DNA of 64,000 nucleotides from Biscogniauxia marginata (GCA_022695795.1 MU404175.1:59091-123090), one strand, 5' to 3'; shown: positions 42,718 to 53,248, numbered from the stretch's first letter. A program made the numbers and translations. The notes: a model not told the origin generated them from the letters alone.

Positions 42718-44059
42718 GAAGGTCGCGTGGGAAACTGGAGGTCAGAGGGATTAGTCGACGGATGCGGGTTCAGCAATCACGAGTCCGGGGGAAGCTCCAG
42801 GACTTTAGGAGAGGATGATGTAGCGAGGCATGAAGGTTGAACCATGGCGTGAAACGGTTGCAGGGATGGTTACCTCAAGGAGACCAAGGACGAGAAACAA
42901 GACGGTTCGAAGTTAAGACGGATAAAATGGAGCACTTGATGATATACGATTATGCCATCTATGGGAAGAGACAGGACAGGAGCTCTGCGATGTAGCGGAC
43001 TGGCAACGGTGGCCAATACTTGGAAAGCTGTCTTGGATGTCGGGAGGAGCTCTTCGCGCGGCCAAGTTCCGACATGCGACAAAGGCGGGTTTAGCACGAT
43101 AAGTGAGTCGATAGAGGCCACTAAGATAATGATAAGTACGTGTACAACCTACTAGGTTAGATGGTAGGTAGCTTGCATCAGGGGCAGGGGAGGGGGTTTT
43201 GATAGGCTAACTTGGGTTACCTAATTTCGGTATAGTTAGCACCTGAGCTAGGAAACCTAACTTAAGAGGTACCCATGTACCTATACATATATGTACCTAC
43301 TTAGAAACATACATACATTTATATCCAGTATACAGTCTCTAAGGTTCTTGAAAAGCCACTTATACCTTAGGTACTTGTAACTTGGACAGTTGTCCCGATG
43401 TAGAGACTTAGATGAAGAAAAAGTAAGATTGAAGCAAGCACATGATGATACCTAGGTAGTAGAATTGGATTGTTGCCGACCAGCTTACCCCTGATATCGG
43501 TGCACAGAGCATGCAGCCTGCAAGGAACAGCAATACATGTAACTACTTATCTAACGTCATAGAAGCCTAGGTAGTATTCCCAGAGAACAATACTTTCGAT
43601 TCTTCGACGTGTCTAGGTAGATACCATGTGTAACTACAGAACCCAAGGTAATGTGTGTACATATGTACAGATGGATGTAAAAGACTGCGCTAATCAGTTA
43701 ACTGTAATGAGGTGTGTACTGTACATGTGATCGGGGGTGTCGGAGCTTTTGGAAGGCATCCACCGACCTGCCCCATGCTGTCATCGCCTCACGAGCCAGT
43801 GGCACGCGATAACACTGTGGGGAGGACCTGCATGCGTCTCCACCTTCATCAACTGTTGACCATCCATTCCATACCTACCTACGTAGCTCACCTTCCATCA
43901 CTTACACATGTACCTATCACCACCTCCATCCACAACACCGGGCCATCTTCCTTCCTCATAATTATATCCATTTCACACCTGTATTTCATCTAACGCATCT
44001 TGGTCTATTGTATTTCCTTCTTCTTCACACTTTCTACTCCCGTGTCAAAACACTAAACT
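42718..44059. other. Divergent promoter region, VPS9-domain gene and ATG15
   Basis: 1.34 kb with no supported gene. It is AT-rich in the middle, with several CCTAGGTAG/GTACCTA motifs (about 43451, 43568 and 43612) and short ATGTAC-type repeats around 43660-43730. Confidence 0.55.
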
Positions 44060-46062
44060 ATGACCCCCAGGCGCAAACGACCCGATCCCAGTTGTCACTC
44101 TGCCGGCAGAGTCACCGCCCGTCTCCTCCTGTCCTTCCTGGCCATATCTGCCGCCCCAGCCGCTGCCACCATCTCCAACACCGACGCCGTGTTCCCAGAC
44201 ATCCCCGTCTTGTCGCCATTACTACCAGAGCCTCCCCAGCCAGCAGAACATACCTTCGTAGGTTATCGCCGCACATCACCGGCTGGGCCTCCACTAACAG
44301 GCCACCATCACAGACCCTCCGCCACATCCTCCATCATGGCACCCACCGACACCCCGGACTCCATCGGAAGAAGGACGTTCTGCATCCCGAAGCCGAAGTA
44401 TGGCTATCACAAGAAGACGGGCATGCCGCAGAGCGGTTGGCGCCCCTGAAGGCGAAGAGCACCCCCCGCAAGATCGAACGACTAGTTGACAGACGACCGA
44501 GTACCGTCGATCCCTTAGTTGCCGAAGCCCGTCAGCGAGGCTATGTCCTTGCAACCTCGGCATCCGCTTGGACTATCGACGATGTCCCGGGCCCCAACGT
44601 GACCGACAAAGAAACTGTTCTGACCATGGCTCTGATAGCCTCCAATGCCTACGTCGAAGGCCCGGACCAGGCGGACTGGGAGGAGGTCGGTGTGCCTTTC
44701 AACAAGAGTGCTGATTTCGGCTGGGAGACCGATGGCCTTCGTGGTCATGTCTGGGGCGACGAGACGAACTCCACCATCGTTATCGGTCTGAAGGGCACCT
44801 CCCCGGCCGTTTTTGACGGTGAAGGCACAACAACCAACGACAAGATCAATGACAACCTCTTCTTCAGCTGCTGTTGTGCCCAACAGGGCCAGTGGTCGTG
44901 GCACCAGGTCTGCGACTGTGCTACCGGCACGTACAGCTGCAACAATACCTGTGTGAGACAAGCCCTGCATGACGAGAACCGTTATTATCAGGCAGCCAGA
45001 GAACTGTACGCAAATGTGACCGAGCTTTATCCAGACTCGAACGTTTGGGTCTCCGGCCACTCCCTGGGTGGTGCCGTTAGCTCGTTCCTCGGTCTGACAT
45101 ACGGCCTTCCCGTCGTCACTTTCGAAGCTGTCCCCGAGGCGCTAGCCGCCGGCCGATTAGGGCTTCCAGTTCCCCCACATGCTGATCCCGACCACCCTCA
45201 AACTCGCGAATATTCGGGTGCATACCACTTCGGTCATACGGCAGATCCTATCTATATAGGTACCTGCAATGGTGCGACTGCTTCTTGTTCGTTCGCCGGC
45301 TATGCGTTGGAGTCAGCCTGCCACGCTGGACACGAGTGTACCTATGATACGGTGGCAGACCATGGCTGGCGTGTGGGTATTGGTACGCATAAGATACGAT
45401 CCGTGATAAACGATGTCATCAGGAAGTACGATGACGTCCCGGAATGCAAGTTTACACCCGAGTGCCGAGACTGTGCAAATTGGAAGATGTACGAAAGCAA
45501 TAGCACAGACGGAACCACGACTTCCAGTAGTTCTACTACGTCCAAGACTCGCACTCGGACGGCCACTTGTGAAACCCCTGGATGGTGAGTTGATTCACGG
45601 AACTTCCCTTGGGTCTTGCTAACAATTTACAGGTGGGGATGCTTGGATAAGACGACAACTGAACCCGTGACAACAACTAGTAGCAGCTCAACGTCGACCT
45701 GCAAGACCCCTGGATGGTTTGGCTGTAAAGACGAGACTACGACCACGACCACGACCACAACGAGCTCGCAAGAAGTGACAACTACGTCATCCTCGACTAG
45801 CACGACCACTTGCGAAACCCCAGGATGGTGGGGCTGTAAGGATAAGACAACATCGACTACAGCTACTCCTGTAACACAGACTCCTCATCATATCACATCA
45901 CCTCCCCCCATGCCGACGAATACCGCGCCGAAACCGAAACCAGAGCCGACAGACCCTCCCAAGTCCCATTGTGTCCACCGCAACTGGTATGGAGCCTGTA
46001 AGGAGTGGGAAGGGGACGGAGATAAGGACCAGAAATTCGTGTGGAATAATGATGAGATATAG
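44060..46062 (+). CDS. ATG15: ATG15 vacuolar autophagic-body lipase
   Basis: Atg15 is a phospholipase that reaches the vacuole via the multivesicular-body route and breaks down autophagic bodies. Exons 44060-44257, 44314-45584 and 45633-46062 (introns 56 and 48 bp) give 632 aa. The first intron restores the family run AEHTF then [21 protein letters not shown] signal anchor lies at residues 18-38 ([19 protein letters not shown]). The lipase motif is GHSLGG with nucleophile Ser316. The flanking [14 protein letters not shown] and [20 protein letters not shown] are highly typical. N-glycosylation sites are present (NVT, NST). The tail is Thr/Ser-rich with four Cys/Trp repeats of C-x2-PGW-x-GC type, which exceeds the lipase core and may be a cell-wall or glycan-binding or simply mucin-like extension. 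It shares its upstream region with a VPS9-domain Rab5 activator. Confidence 0.95.
45568..46007 (+). repeat. Four Cys/Trp repeats in ATG15 tail
   Basis: Protein repeats [11 protein letters not shown] (from 45568, split by intron 2), [11 protein letters not shown] (from 45700), [11 protein letters not shown] (from 45811) and a degenerate [10 protein letters not shown] (from 45970). They are joined by Thr/Ser-rich linkers. Confidence 0.9.
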
Positions 46063-46555
46063 AGGGCCAGGCGAGAAGAAGCATTGCATACTTACATATA
46101 TAATATTAGAGCCCTCAGCTCAACTGGCGTTAGATTGATTTGACTGCATTACTTAGGTACTTACTATCTTAGTGGCGTTTTTTTGGGAGGTGGCGCGAGT
46201 AGGATTAAGTATGAATACCAATCCAGACATCTTCCCCCCCTTTCTATGTCAAATTACCCATACAAGGTTGGATTCATATTTCAAAGCAAGATCTTTTCAT
46301 TATTGCTGATATGTGAAAAATTTTCCTTACATCTATAGACCAGGTTATACAAGAATCAAGAATCTAGCGAGATAGACTACTTTTTCTATTTTTAGAAACC
46401 CACTTCCTCCTTTTCTTTTTTAATTATAACCGCTATACATATACCCCTCCACTTCCCTACCCTTACCTACCGACATACATACCTACTTACCTTACCGCGA
46501 GATTCAATCCATCCCATCCATCCCATCTAGATAGTCTAGTCTAGTCTAGTCTAGT
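46063..46555. other. Intergenic between convergent ATG15 and ADE5,7
   Basis: AT-rich 3' flanks with CATAC/CCTAC-type short repeats near 46475-46495. It ends in a TCTAG pentanucleotide repeat (about 46531-46558) that runs into the ADE5,7 stop codon. Confidence 0.6.
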
Positions 46556-46558
46556 CTA
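46531..46558. repeat. TCTAG/CTAGA pentanucleotide repeat at ADE5,7 stop
   Basis: Tandem AGTCT units on the plus strand (TAGAC on the coding strand). The TAG stop of ADE5,7 (46558-46556) is the first unit of the array. Confidence 0.85.
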
Positions 46559-48928
46559 ACGCCAAGTCTCCAAACCCCTCAAGACGCACGCCTTCCCGCC
46601 GCTCTCCCGCCCCGTCAGCCTGCCGATGACAAAGACGGTCTCGCCCGCGTCCCCGAGCTCGCGGGCGACGCGGTCCGCGTCGGCGGCGGCGACGACGGCG
46701 ACCATGCCGACGCCGTTGTTGAAGGTGCGCGCCATCTCGGCGGGGTCGACGTTGCCGGCGGAGCGGAGCCAGCGGAAGACGGGGGGCGGGGACCAGGCGG
46801 CGACGTCGATCTCGGCGGCGAGGCGCGGCGGGAGGACGCGGGGCACGTTCTCGGTGAGGCCGCCGCCGGTGATGTGGGCGAGGCCCTTGAGGCGCGGCAG
46901 GACGCGCAAGAGCGGGCGCACGTAGATGCGGGTCGGGGCCAGGAGGGCGTGGCCTAGGGACTGGGAAGGCGACCAGGGGCACGGGTCGGCGTACGAGAGG
47001 CGCTCGCGGGCGAGGATGCGGCGCACGAGGGAGAAGCCGTTGGAGTGGAGGCCCGAGGAGGCGAGGCCGAGGAGCACGTCGCCCTCGGCCATGGCGTCGT
47101 GACGCGGGAGGCGGTGCGAGGGGCGCATGACGCCGACGGCGGCGCCGGCGGCGTCGTACTCGTCGTCGCGGTACATGCCGGGCATCTCGGCCGTCTCGCC
47201 GCCGACGAGGGCGCAGCCGGCGGCGCGGCAGCCCGCCGCGACGCCCTCGACGAACGCGGCCGTCGTCTCCGGGTCCAGCCGGCTGCAGCCGAAGTAGTCG
47301 AGGAACATGAGCGGCTCGGCGCCCTGCACCACCAGGTCGTTGACGTTCATGGCCACGAGGTCGATGCCCACGGTGCTGTGGTTCCGCGTCGCCTGTGCGA
47401 TTATGAGCTTGGTGCCGACGCCGTCGATAGCGCCCACCATGATGGGCGCGTCGCTGGAGAATCCGGCCTTGGACAGATCCACCTCTCCTCCGAATCCTCC
47501 TATCTCAGCATCGGCGCCCGCTCGCTTCGTCGACCGCACGGCGTTGCGGATCCGCTCGACGAGCTGATTCCCTGCGTCGATGCTCACGCCTGCCTCGGCG
47601 TAGGTTAGAGCCTCCTTAGTATCGCTCGTCGGCTTGAACGCTCGGTGTGCAATATCCTTCCGGTAGTACATGTGCTTGAACTGGATGAGCTTTACGCCCT
47701 CGTATGCTTTGTCAACAGCGGCCCGGAGGCTCCCGGCCGCTGTTGCGCTTGCTGCTATGACCCGACCACCTGCAGTCTGTAGTAGCTTGTCATTTGCTAA
47801 CTTAGTACCCGCATGGAATATATTTATGCCGGGAGGTGGTGTTTGTACGGTTATCTCATCTCCCTTGGCATATGATTCAGGATAACCTCCAGCAGCAACC
47901 ACAACCGTGGCGCTGAATTTGGGCGTGACGTTGATCAGGACGCTATCTAGATAGCGCTCTGAGCATGCCACCATGATCTTGGCTAAATCCGTGTCTTCTG
48001 AGAGAAGTGGCAGGACAGTCTGGGTTTCTGGGTCTCCGAACCGCACGTTGTACTCAAGCACCTTCGGTCCGGTGGAAGTTATCATGAGTCCAGTAAATAG
48101 CACGCCGATAAACGGCATCTCGTCCTTGCGCATTCCGTCGATAGTGGGCTTGATAATGTCTCGATCAATTTGCGCCACGAGCTCCGGTGTCGCAATGTTT
48201 GTCGGCGCATAACATCCCATGCCTCCCGTATTGAGGCCGGTGTCGCCTTCGCCAATTCTCTTGTGGTCCTGTGCAGGAGGCAACGACTTGATCGTATAGC
48301 CGTCGCTGAAAGTTAGGATGCTTAGTTCGTCGCCGGTCAAATACTCCTCGATAACCACCTCGTCTCCTGCGGAGCCAAATTCTCTCTTCTGCATGATGTC
48401 TTTAAGTGCCTGTTGCGCTTCCTCCTTCGATTCCGGGATGATGACGCCCTTTCCGGCAGCAAGGCCGCTGGCCTTTATTACAACATTGTGCTGGACTCGG
48501 TCTAGGTATTCGCGGGCCTTGTCATAGTCGGAAAAGTTCTCGTAGGCAGCGGTGGGGATGTTGTGTTTCTTCATGAAGTCTTTTGAGAAGGTCTTGCTCC
48601 CTTCCATCTGCGCTGCCTTCTTTGATGGACCAAAGCTCTTGATGCCACCATCTTCAAAGAAGTCGACGGCACCGGCGACAAGAGGAGCTTCGGGGCCCGG
48701 GACGACATAGTTGATGTTGTTTCTCCGTGCAAGATCGAGAAGTGCAGGGAAGTCCTCAGCCGAAACGGACGTGTTATTTATCGTCTTCGGGCAAGTCGCT
48801 GTACCTCCATTTCCGGGAACTGCTATGATTGACTCGACCAAGGGTGACTGGCTCAGCTTCCATGCGATGGCATGCTCTCTGCCTCCATTACCAATGAGGA
48901 GAATGCGAAGAGGATATTGCACACCCAT
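46556..48928 (-). CDS. ADE5,7: ADE5,7 bifunctional purine enzyme (GARS-AIRS)
   Basis: This bifunctional cytosolic enzyme carries phosphoribosylamine-glycine ligase (GAR synthetase) and AIR synthetase activities, steps 2 and 5 of de novo purine synthesis. One exon gives 790 aa. The frame extends upstream to 49033 without an ATG, so the start is ATG 48928 ([20 protein letters not shown]). The GARS half shows the N-terminal [17 protein letters not shown], the ATP-grasp core ([20 protein letters not shown], then [16 protein letters not shown]) and [13 protein letters not shown] linker near residue 430 leads to the AIRS half ([20 protein letters not shown], then [23 protein letters not shown] and [14 protein letters not shown]). 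The domain order GARS-AIRS is the fungal one. The last ~300 codons are almost all G/C-ending, unlike the GARS half. It shares a 431-bp upstream region with a CoA-synthesis gene. Confidence 0.97.
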   Translation of the reverse strand: MGVQYPLRILLIGNGGREHAIAWKLSQSPLVESIIAVPGNGGTATCPKTINNTSVSAEDFPALLDLARRNNINYVVPGPEAPLVAGAVDFFEDGGIKSFGPSKKAAQMEGSKTFSKDFMKKHNIPTAAYENFSDYDKAREYLDRVQHNVVIKASGLAAGKGVIIPESKEEAQQALKDIMQKREFGSAGDEVVIEEYLTGDELSILTFSDGYTIKSLPPAQDHKRIGEGDTGLNTGGMGCYAPTNIATPELVAQIDRDIIKPTIDGMRKDEMPFIGVLFTGLMITSTGPKVLEYNVRFGDPETQTVLPLLSEDTDLAKIMVACSERYLDSVLINVTPKFSATVVVAAGGYPESYAKGDEITVQTPPPGINIFHAGTKLANDKLLQTAGGRVIAASATAAGSLRAAVDKAYEGVKLIQFKHMYYRKDIAHRAFKPTSDTKEALTYAEAGVSIDAGNQLVERIRNAVRSTKRAGADAEIGGFGGEVDLSKAGFSSDAPIMVGAIDGVGTKLIIAQATRNHSTVGIDLVAMNVNDLVVQGAEPLMFLDYFGCSRLDPETTAAFVEGVAAGCRAAGCALVGGETAEMPGMYRDDEYDAAGAAVGVMRPSHRLPRHDAMAEGDVLLGLASSGLHSNGFSLVRRILARERLSYADPCPWSPSQSLGHALLAPTRIYVRPLLRVLPRLKGLAHITGGGLTENVPRVLPPRLAAEIDVAAWSPPPVFRWLRSAGNVDPAEMARTFNNGVGMVAVVAAADADRVARELGDAGETVFVIGRLTGRESGGKACVLRGLETWR

Positions 48929-49359
48929 GGCCACAGCAGCGCTAACGAGAGACCGCAGAGGATTTTTTTGGTACAGCAAATCAAAATATCCCCAACCCGA
49001 GCATGAGAAGGACCTATTGGATCTCGGCACCAAAGATGTACCTCAAGATTTTCTCGTAGACTAGAAAACCAAATGCCCCTCCACTTAAAAAGAAAAAAGA
49101 AAAGACCCAAAAAAGAATTTACCCCTCCCCCGCAATCCAGCACGCTTGTAACCCGGTCGGGGGTCGTTATGGCGTAAATGGCCCCACTAACGCTGCAGTC
49201 TGATAAGACGATAAGAAACTGCGGCTAAGGTCTGGACTTGAACCCCTGCCGACGTCACGGGCGAACACCTGCACAACATCTGATTGCATGAGCCTCAAGT
49301 TGGAACTCTCAACCACATGTGCTAGGTACCTACACAAATCTATACCGGAGGCAGCAGAT
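48929..49359. other. Divergent promoter region, ADE5,7 and dephospho-CoA kinase
   Basis: These 431 bp separate two metabolic genes. It contains a GATAAGACGATAAG stretch (about 49202-49215), two GATA motifs. I see no other gene. Confidence 0.55.
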
Positions 49360-50184
49360 ATGCTCTTCATCGGCTTGACCGGCTCGATAGCCACGGGCAA
49401 GTCGACAGTATCATCCATCCTTGCCGCGCCACCTCATTCTTTACCTATCATCGATGCCGATATTCTTGCGCGCAAGGTAGTCGAACCTGGCACCGCTGGA
49501 TATAATGCCATTGTTAAATACTTCGGTCCTACCACGCCAGACCTCCTAGTGCCGGCTTCTGAGTCTATGCCGGCCGGTGGTGTGAACGGCAAAGGCAGGC
49601 CATTGAACAGGCCAGCCCTAGGCAAGCGTGTTTTCGGCGATAGTGAGGAGCGGAAGAGAGATAGGGGTGTTCTGAACAGCATTGTACACCCCGAAGTGAG
49701 AAAGGAGGTCTACAAAGCCATCTTGCGGTGTTACGTGAAAGGTTGTTGGGCAGTGGTCCTTGATGTGCCCCTGCTCTTCGAGAGCGGCTGGGATAAATTG
49801 TCTGGGGTGGTTATGGTTGTTGCCGTGAGAGAACCCGAGGTGCAGATGGACAGGCTCATGGAGCGCGATCCTCATCTCAGCCGAGAAGATGCTCAAAACC
49901 GGGTCCTCAGCCAGACGGATGTCAGATTGAAGGCGAGGAGGTGCGAGGCAAGAGGAAAGGGGAAGGGGGTTGTCATATGGAATGACGGCACGAAGGACGA
50001 GCTAAAGGCCAAGATCGATGCGTGCCTTCAAGACATCAGAAAAGCCAGCCCGCCCTGGTGGAACTGGATATGCCTTCTCTTCCCCCCAGTAGGCGTTGCG
50101 GCGGGTGCGTGGGCATATTGGCAGAATATTCGCATTAACAAGGAATGGGCAGAGATGGAGTTGAGGGAGAAGGCTAAGCTTTGA
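49360..50184 (+). CDS. CAB5: Dephospho-CoA kinase (CoaE/Cab5)
   Basis: Catalyses the last step of coenzyme A synthesis: ATP-dependent 3'-phosphorylation of dephospho-CoA. One exon gives 274 aa. The frame is open upstream, but ATG 49360 (MLFIGLTGSIATGKSTVSSI) places the P-loop GSIATGKST at residues 8-16, the usual distance. IIDADILARKVVEPGTAGYN, LNSIVHPEVRKEV, AVVLDVPLLFESGW and ERDPHLSREDAQNRVLSQTD are family hallmarks. After the kinase core (about 235 residues), a hydrophobic stretch near 245-262 (WICLLFPPVGVAAGAWAYW) precedes a short charged tail. This looks like a membrane anchor and suggests attachment to an organelle membrane, which is inference. It is divergent from ADE5,7. Confidence 0.93.
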   Translation: MLFIGLTGSIATGKSTVSSILAAPPHSLPIIDADILARKVVEPGTAGYNAIVKYFGPTTPDLLVPASESMPAGGVNGKGRPLNRPALGKRVFGDSEERKRDRGVLNSIVHPEVRKEVYKAILRCYVKGCWAVVLDVPLLFESGWDKLSGVVMVVAVREPEVQMDRLMERDPHLSREDAQNRVLSQTDVRLKARRCEARGKGKGVVIWNDGTKDELKAKIDACLQDIRKASPPWWNWICLLFPPVGVAAGAWAYWQNIRINKEWAEMELREKAKL

Positions 50185-50725
50185 TGCAAACTGCGAACTG
50201 CGAATGGGAAAATGACGTTGCTGTGGTGGACAGGCGGCTGTATTCAACACCCGGGTGTAGTCGCTGTAGGTACGTATTCGTCTAATGTACAATAGGAGGG
50301 AGGCACTTGACCTGGCGACAGGACGGCGCGATAGGCAGGAGAGACTGGCTACGCTCCGGACGGCAACCATACTTCTACCTGTTCTCACAGCAAGCACTGC
50401 CTATTGTCAATGCATACTGACAACACCGTATTTCCTCTCTTCTAAAAAACCCATTTCACCCCCGCCTCTCAACGCATTTGCACCAACTTCCCCCTCCCGT
50501 CTCTACTCCTATCACACACCATCTTCCACATTTCCATCAATACACCTTTACCCTCTACCTAGTCTTGCATTTTTATGCACTATCAACACAACATTCCACA
50601 ACTCCAGGACCACTTTTCACTTCACACGATAGTGGTACCCAGTGCACCAGGACATCCTGGGTAACGGCTCAAGCCATCGCCTCGGTCCAATTCGACTCAA
50701 TCATCACCATTACTTCCTAGTCGAC
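50185..50725. other. Intergenic, dephospho-CoA kinase to hypothetical gene
   Basis: C/T-rich leader-like DNA from about 50440 to the next start; no gene is seen. Confidence 0.55.
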
Positions 50726-53248
50726 ATGGCACCTAGCAACGCATGGCCGCCTAACACGTTGTATGAGTGGATGATAGGCCAGAATCTTCCCCGTGGGAAG
50801 TCGAAGAAGTCCAAAAAGCCTCGAACCCGGAGCCGCCTAGCATTCGAGGTCTCAACTGACGATGAATCTGAATCCGATGTGTACAAAATCACCTTGCCAA
50901 GCGAGAAACGAGACCGTACCAAGAAGGTTCGATTCGTCGAAGAAGCTCCCAAATCCGGGTTGAAGGCGCCTAAGGAGCCTTCCAACCCCGTCCCAGCCGA
51001 GCCAGCACCAGAGGTCAGTGCCGATTCTAGTATCGAAAATAGCGCCAATGAAGAAACATCGGACGAGAAACCAGACCACGATTGCCCGTGTGCGACTTGC
51101 ATCCAAGCCCGGCAGAAATTGAAGCAAGAGAAACAGGCGAAGAACAAGAGCTGCCAGTCATCTAAAAAGGATACTGATGGGGATGATGCTAAAGAGGTTC
51201 ACGCTCAGCACAAGGCAAAGAAGGCCAAGCAAGCAGAAGAGGCAAATGCCAAGAAGGCCAAACAGAAGAAAAAGGATAAGGGCAAGAAAAAGAAGCCGGA
51301 ACCAGAAAGTGAATCCGAAGTAACCGAGACTACCGACACCGAACCCGAGACTGAACCCGAGACTGAAGAATCCGAAGAGCAATCTGAAGAACAATCTGAG
51401 AAGGAATCGGAAAAGGAGTCAGAGGATGAAAAACCTAAGAATAAAGAGAAGAAAAAGGAGAAAGGCAAGGAAAAGCAGAAAAATAACCAGAAGAAGAACA
51501 GCAACAACGACAAAAAAGGAGGCAAGAAAAACAAGAAGCAAAAGTCAGACGATGAGGAAGACAAGACAGCTTCGGAACCGGAACCGGAACCAGAACCAGA
51601 AGCCGGACCCCAGTCGGAGCCAGAACCCAAAACCCCTAAAGCAGAAAAGAAAAAGAGGAGGAAAGATAAGAAGGTCACTCTTCCACCTCACCACCCGCCA
51701 CCTGAAGTTCGACACGGAAATTTCCTTCTGCCGCCTCGATCCCATATCTTACATGTCGAGCATGCCGTCGAGGCTCCTGATGACCCTCGACCCAATGCCT
51801 TCTATGACAATGAGAATGGTGTCATGCGTGTTTACCATGGACCAGCGTATGGCAACCCATACGGAGCACTATACCCCAAGCGAATCTACAGGCATCAACC
51901 CTTGCCCGTCGGTACGCCGCACCCTATGTACAACCCTTGGTACAATGGGTTTCAAACCGTCGCTGGACAGCCTGTGCCTCCTCATGTGCCTCCCCAAACA
52001 CCAATGCGGCAAATCCAAGCACCTCAGAATGGATCACCCGATGCGAGCCGCTGGTTTCAAGGCTACGGAATGACCACTCCCGCTGCAGCACCCGATATGC
52101 CCCCAGCTCCCGACTTTGAAGCAGGTTTTGACAAGAAGAAATACGAAAAGATGGTAGAGAAATACAGCCCATCGCCGCCGAAAAAGTCCAAGGAGGGATA
52201 CGATGTCTGGGACTCAAATGTGATGCCATTCCCGAATATCGATGGATCTCCGTCTCCGCAGCAGGGATCTGACAGGTCCAAGGTATCCAACCAGTCTAAC
52301 CGATCAAACAATTCCAAGACAGCAAGTACCTCTGGTGCTACCAAGAAGATGGACACGAACAAGCTCTGGGGCGCTCAGAGCGCCTCGGGCTCGAAGAAAG
52401 GCTCCGACAACGGGAGTAAGAAAGATGATAAAGTGAACGCTACCAAAGCTAGTGGTGCTTACAATAGCACGAGCAAGTTGCGCAAATCGCTCGAAGAGAC
52501 CATGGCAAAGGATCTTGCCGAGGCTAAGCAGAGAGAAGAGCGGTGGAGCAACCGGAGCGGAAGCAAGGAAGCCAGCCCGCAGCCTAATTTCAACCAGAAC
52601 ACCAACACCGATGGTTGGGGTATGACTAATGACAACACTGCGGGTAACAATAACACCTGGGAAGACAACACATGGGGTGGTAATGGCAATGCTACTAATA
52701 CGGGGAGCGGTGATGTCTGGGGAGACAATACCAACGCCGCCACCACAGGTACAACCTGGGGATATGACAAGAATAATGACAATAGGGACGATGCCGAAGC
52801 CAATAGGGTTTTCGAGTGGGTGGGAGATGATGCTACGACGTCCAAGGCCAACAACGCGGAATGGGACGCCAAATCAACCAAGTCCCACAAATCCAACAAC
52901 GGCTCTCCTCCCAAGGACGCTGATTCCTCGACCCCCGTGCCGGGCGGCTGGTTCAGCCCCCCGAAGACGAGCCGCACCCTATCCAACCAGCCACCCTCTA
53001 ACGCCAGCGGAGGCAATGTCATCGGTGGAGGCGAGGGCTCTTCCTCCAGCCGCGGCAAAGGCGGCGCTTCCGAGAACAACAACTATAAGAATAATACCTG
53101 GGAAGGCGATACTACTAAAACAGGCGGGTGGGGCGACCCGACGGCGGCCCAGAGTACTGGCGGCTTCTGGGAGAAGGAGGAGAAGAAGGAAAAGGGCAAG
53201 GAGAAGGAGGCGGATGCCTATGGAGCTGGGAGCTCGTCTTGGTGGTAA
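50726..53248 (+). CDS. Large charged protein of unknown function
   Basis: A single-exon frame of 840 aa from ATG 50726 (MAPSNAWPPNTLYEWMIGQN); codons continue upstream without an ATG. I do not recognise a named family. Visible parts: an N-terminal LYEWMIGQNLPRGKSKKSKK segment; a Cys cluster HDCPCATCIQARQKLKQEKQ; about 250 residues of Lys/Glu-rich, coiled-coil-like sequence with EPEPEPE tracts (about 51180-51680); and a compact segment around 51680-51900 that looks structured (VRHGNFLLPPRSHILHVEH, then DPRPNAFYDNENGVMRVYHG and NPYGALYPKRIYR). It ends in a low-complexity Asn/Thr/Gly tail with spaced WG or TW motifs and a terminal SSWW. No signal peptide or membrane span is seen. The structured block and Cys cluster suggest a real conserved fungal protein; the Trp-Gly repeats loosely resemble Argonaute-binding GW motifs, which is speculation. 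Confidence 0.8.
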   Translation: MAPSNAWPPNTLYEWMIGQNLPRGKSKKSKKPRTRSRLAFEVSTDDESESDVYKITLPSEKRDRTKKVRFVEEAPKSGLKAPKEPSNPVPAEPAPEVSADSSIENSANEETSDEKPDHDCPCATCIQARQKLKQEKQAKNKSCQSSKKDTDGDDAKEVHAQHKAKKAKQAEEANAKKAKQKKKDKGKKKKPEPESESEVTETTDTEPETEPETEESEEQSEEQSEKESEKESEDEKPKNKEKKKEKGKEKQKNNQKKNSNNDKKGGKKNKKQKSDDEEDKTASEPEPEPEPEAGPQSEPEPKTPKAEKKKRRKDKKVTLPPHHPPPEVRHGNFLLPPRSHILHVEHAVEAPDDPRPNAFYDNENGVMRVYHGPAYGNPYGALYPKRIYRHQPLPVGTPHPMYNPWYNGFQTVAGQPVPPHVPPQTPMRQIQAPQNGSPDASRWFQGYGMTTPAAAPDMPPAPDFEAGFDKKKYEKMVEKYSPSPPKKSKEGYDVWDSNVMPFPNIDGSPSPQQGSDRSKVSNQSNRSNNSKTASTSGATKKMDTNKLWGAQSASGSKKGSDNGSKKDDKVNATKASGAYNSTSKLRKSLEETMAKDLAEAKQREERWSNRSGSKEASPQPNFNQNTNTDGWGMTNDNTAGNNNTWEDNTWGGNGNATNTGSGDVWGDNTNAATTGTTWGYDKNNDNRDDAEANRVFEWVGDDATTSKANNAEWDAKSTKSHKSNNGSPPKDADSSTPVPGGWFSPPKTSRTLSNQPPSNASGGNVIGGGEGSSSSRGKGGASENNNYKNNTWEGDTTKTGGWGDPTAAQSTGGFWEKEEKKEKGKEKEADAYGAGSSSWW

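Noticed and set aside
48929..49033. N-terminal extension of ADE5,7 by 35 codons
   Set aside because: The extension has no ATG, while ATG 48928 gives the family-typical start a few residues before the GNGGREH motif.
49235..49250. A T-arm-like GGTTCAAGTCC sequence on the minus strand, hinting at a tRNA
   Set aside because: The flanking bases cannot form the T-stem, and I find no A-box or acceptor stem at the right distance.
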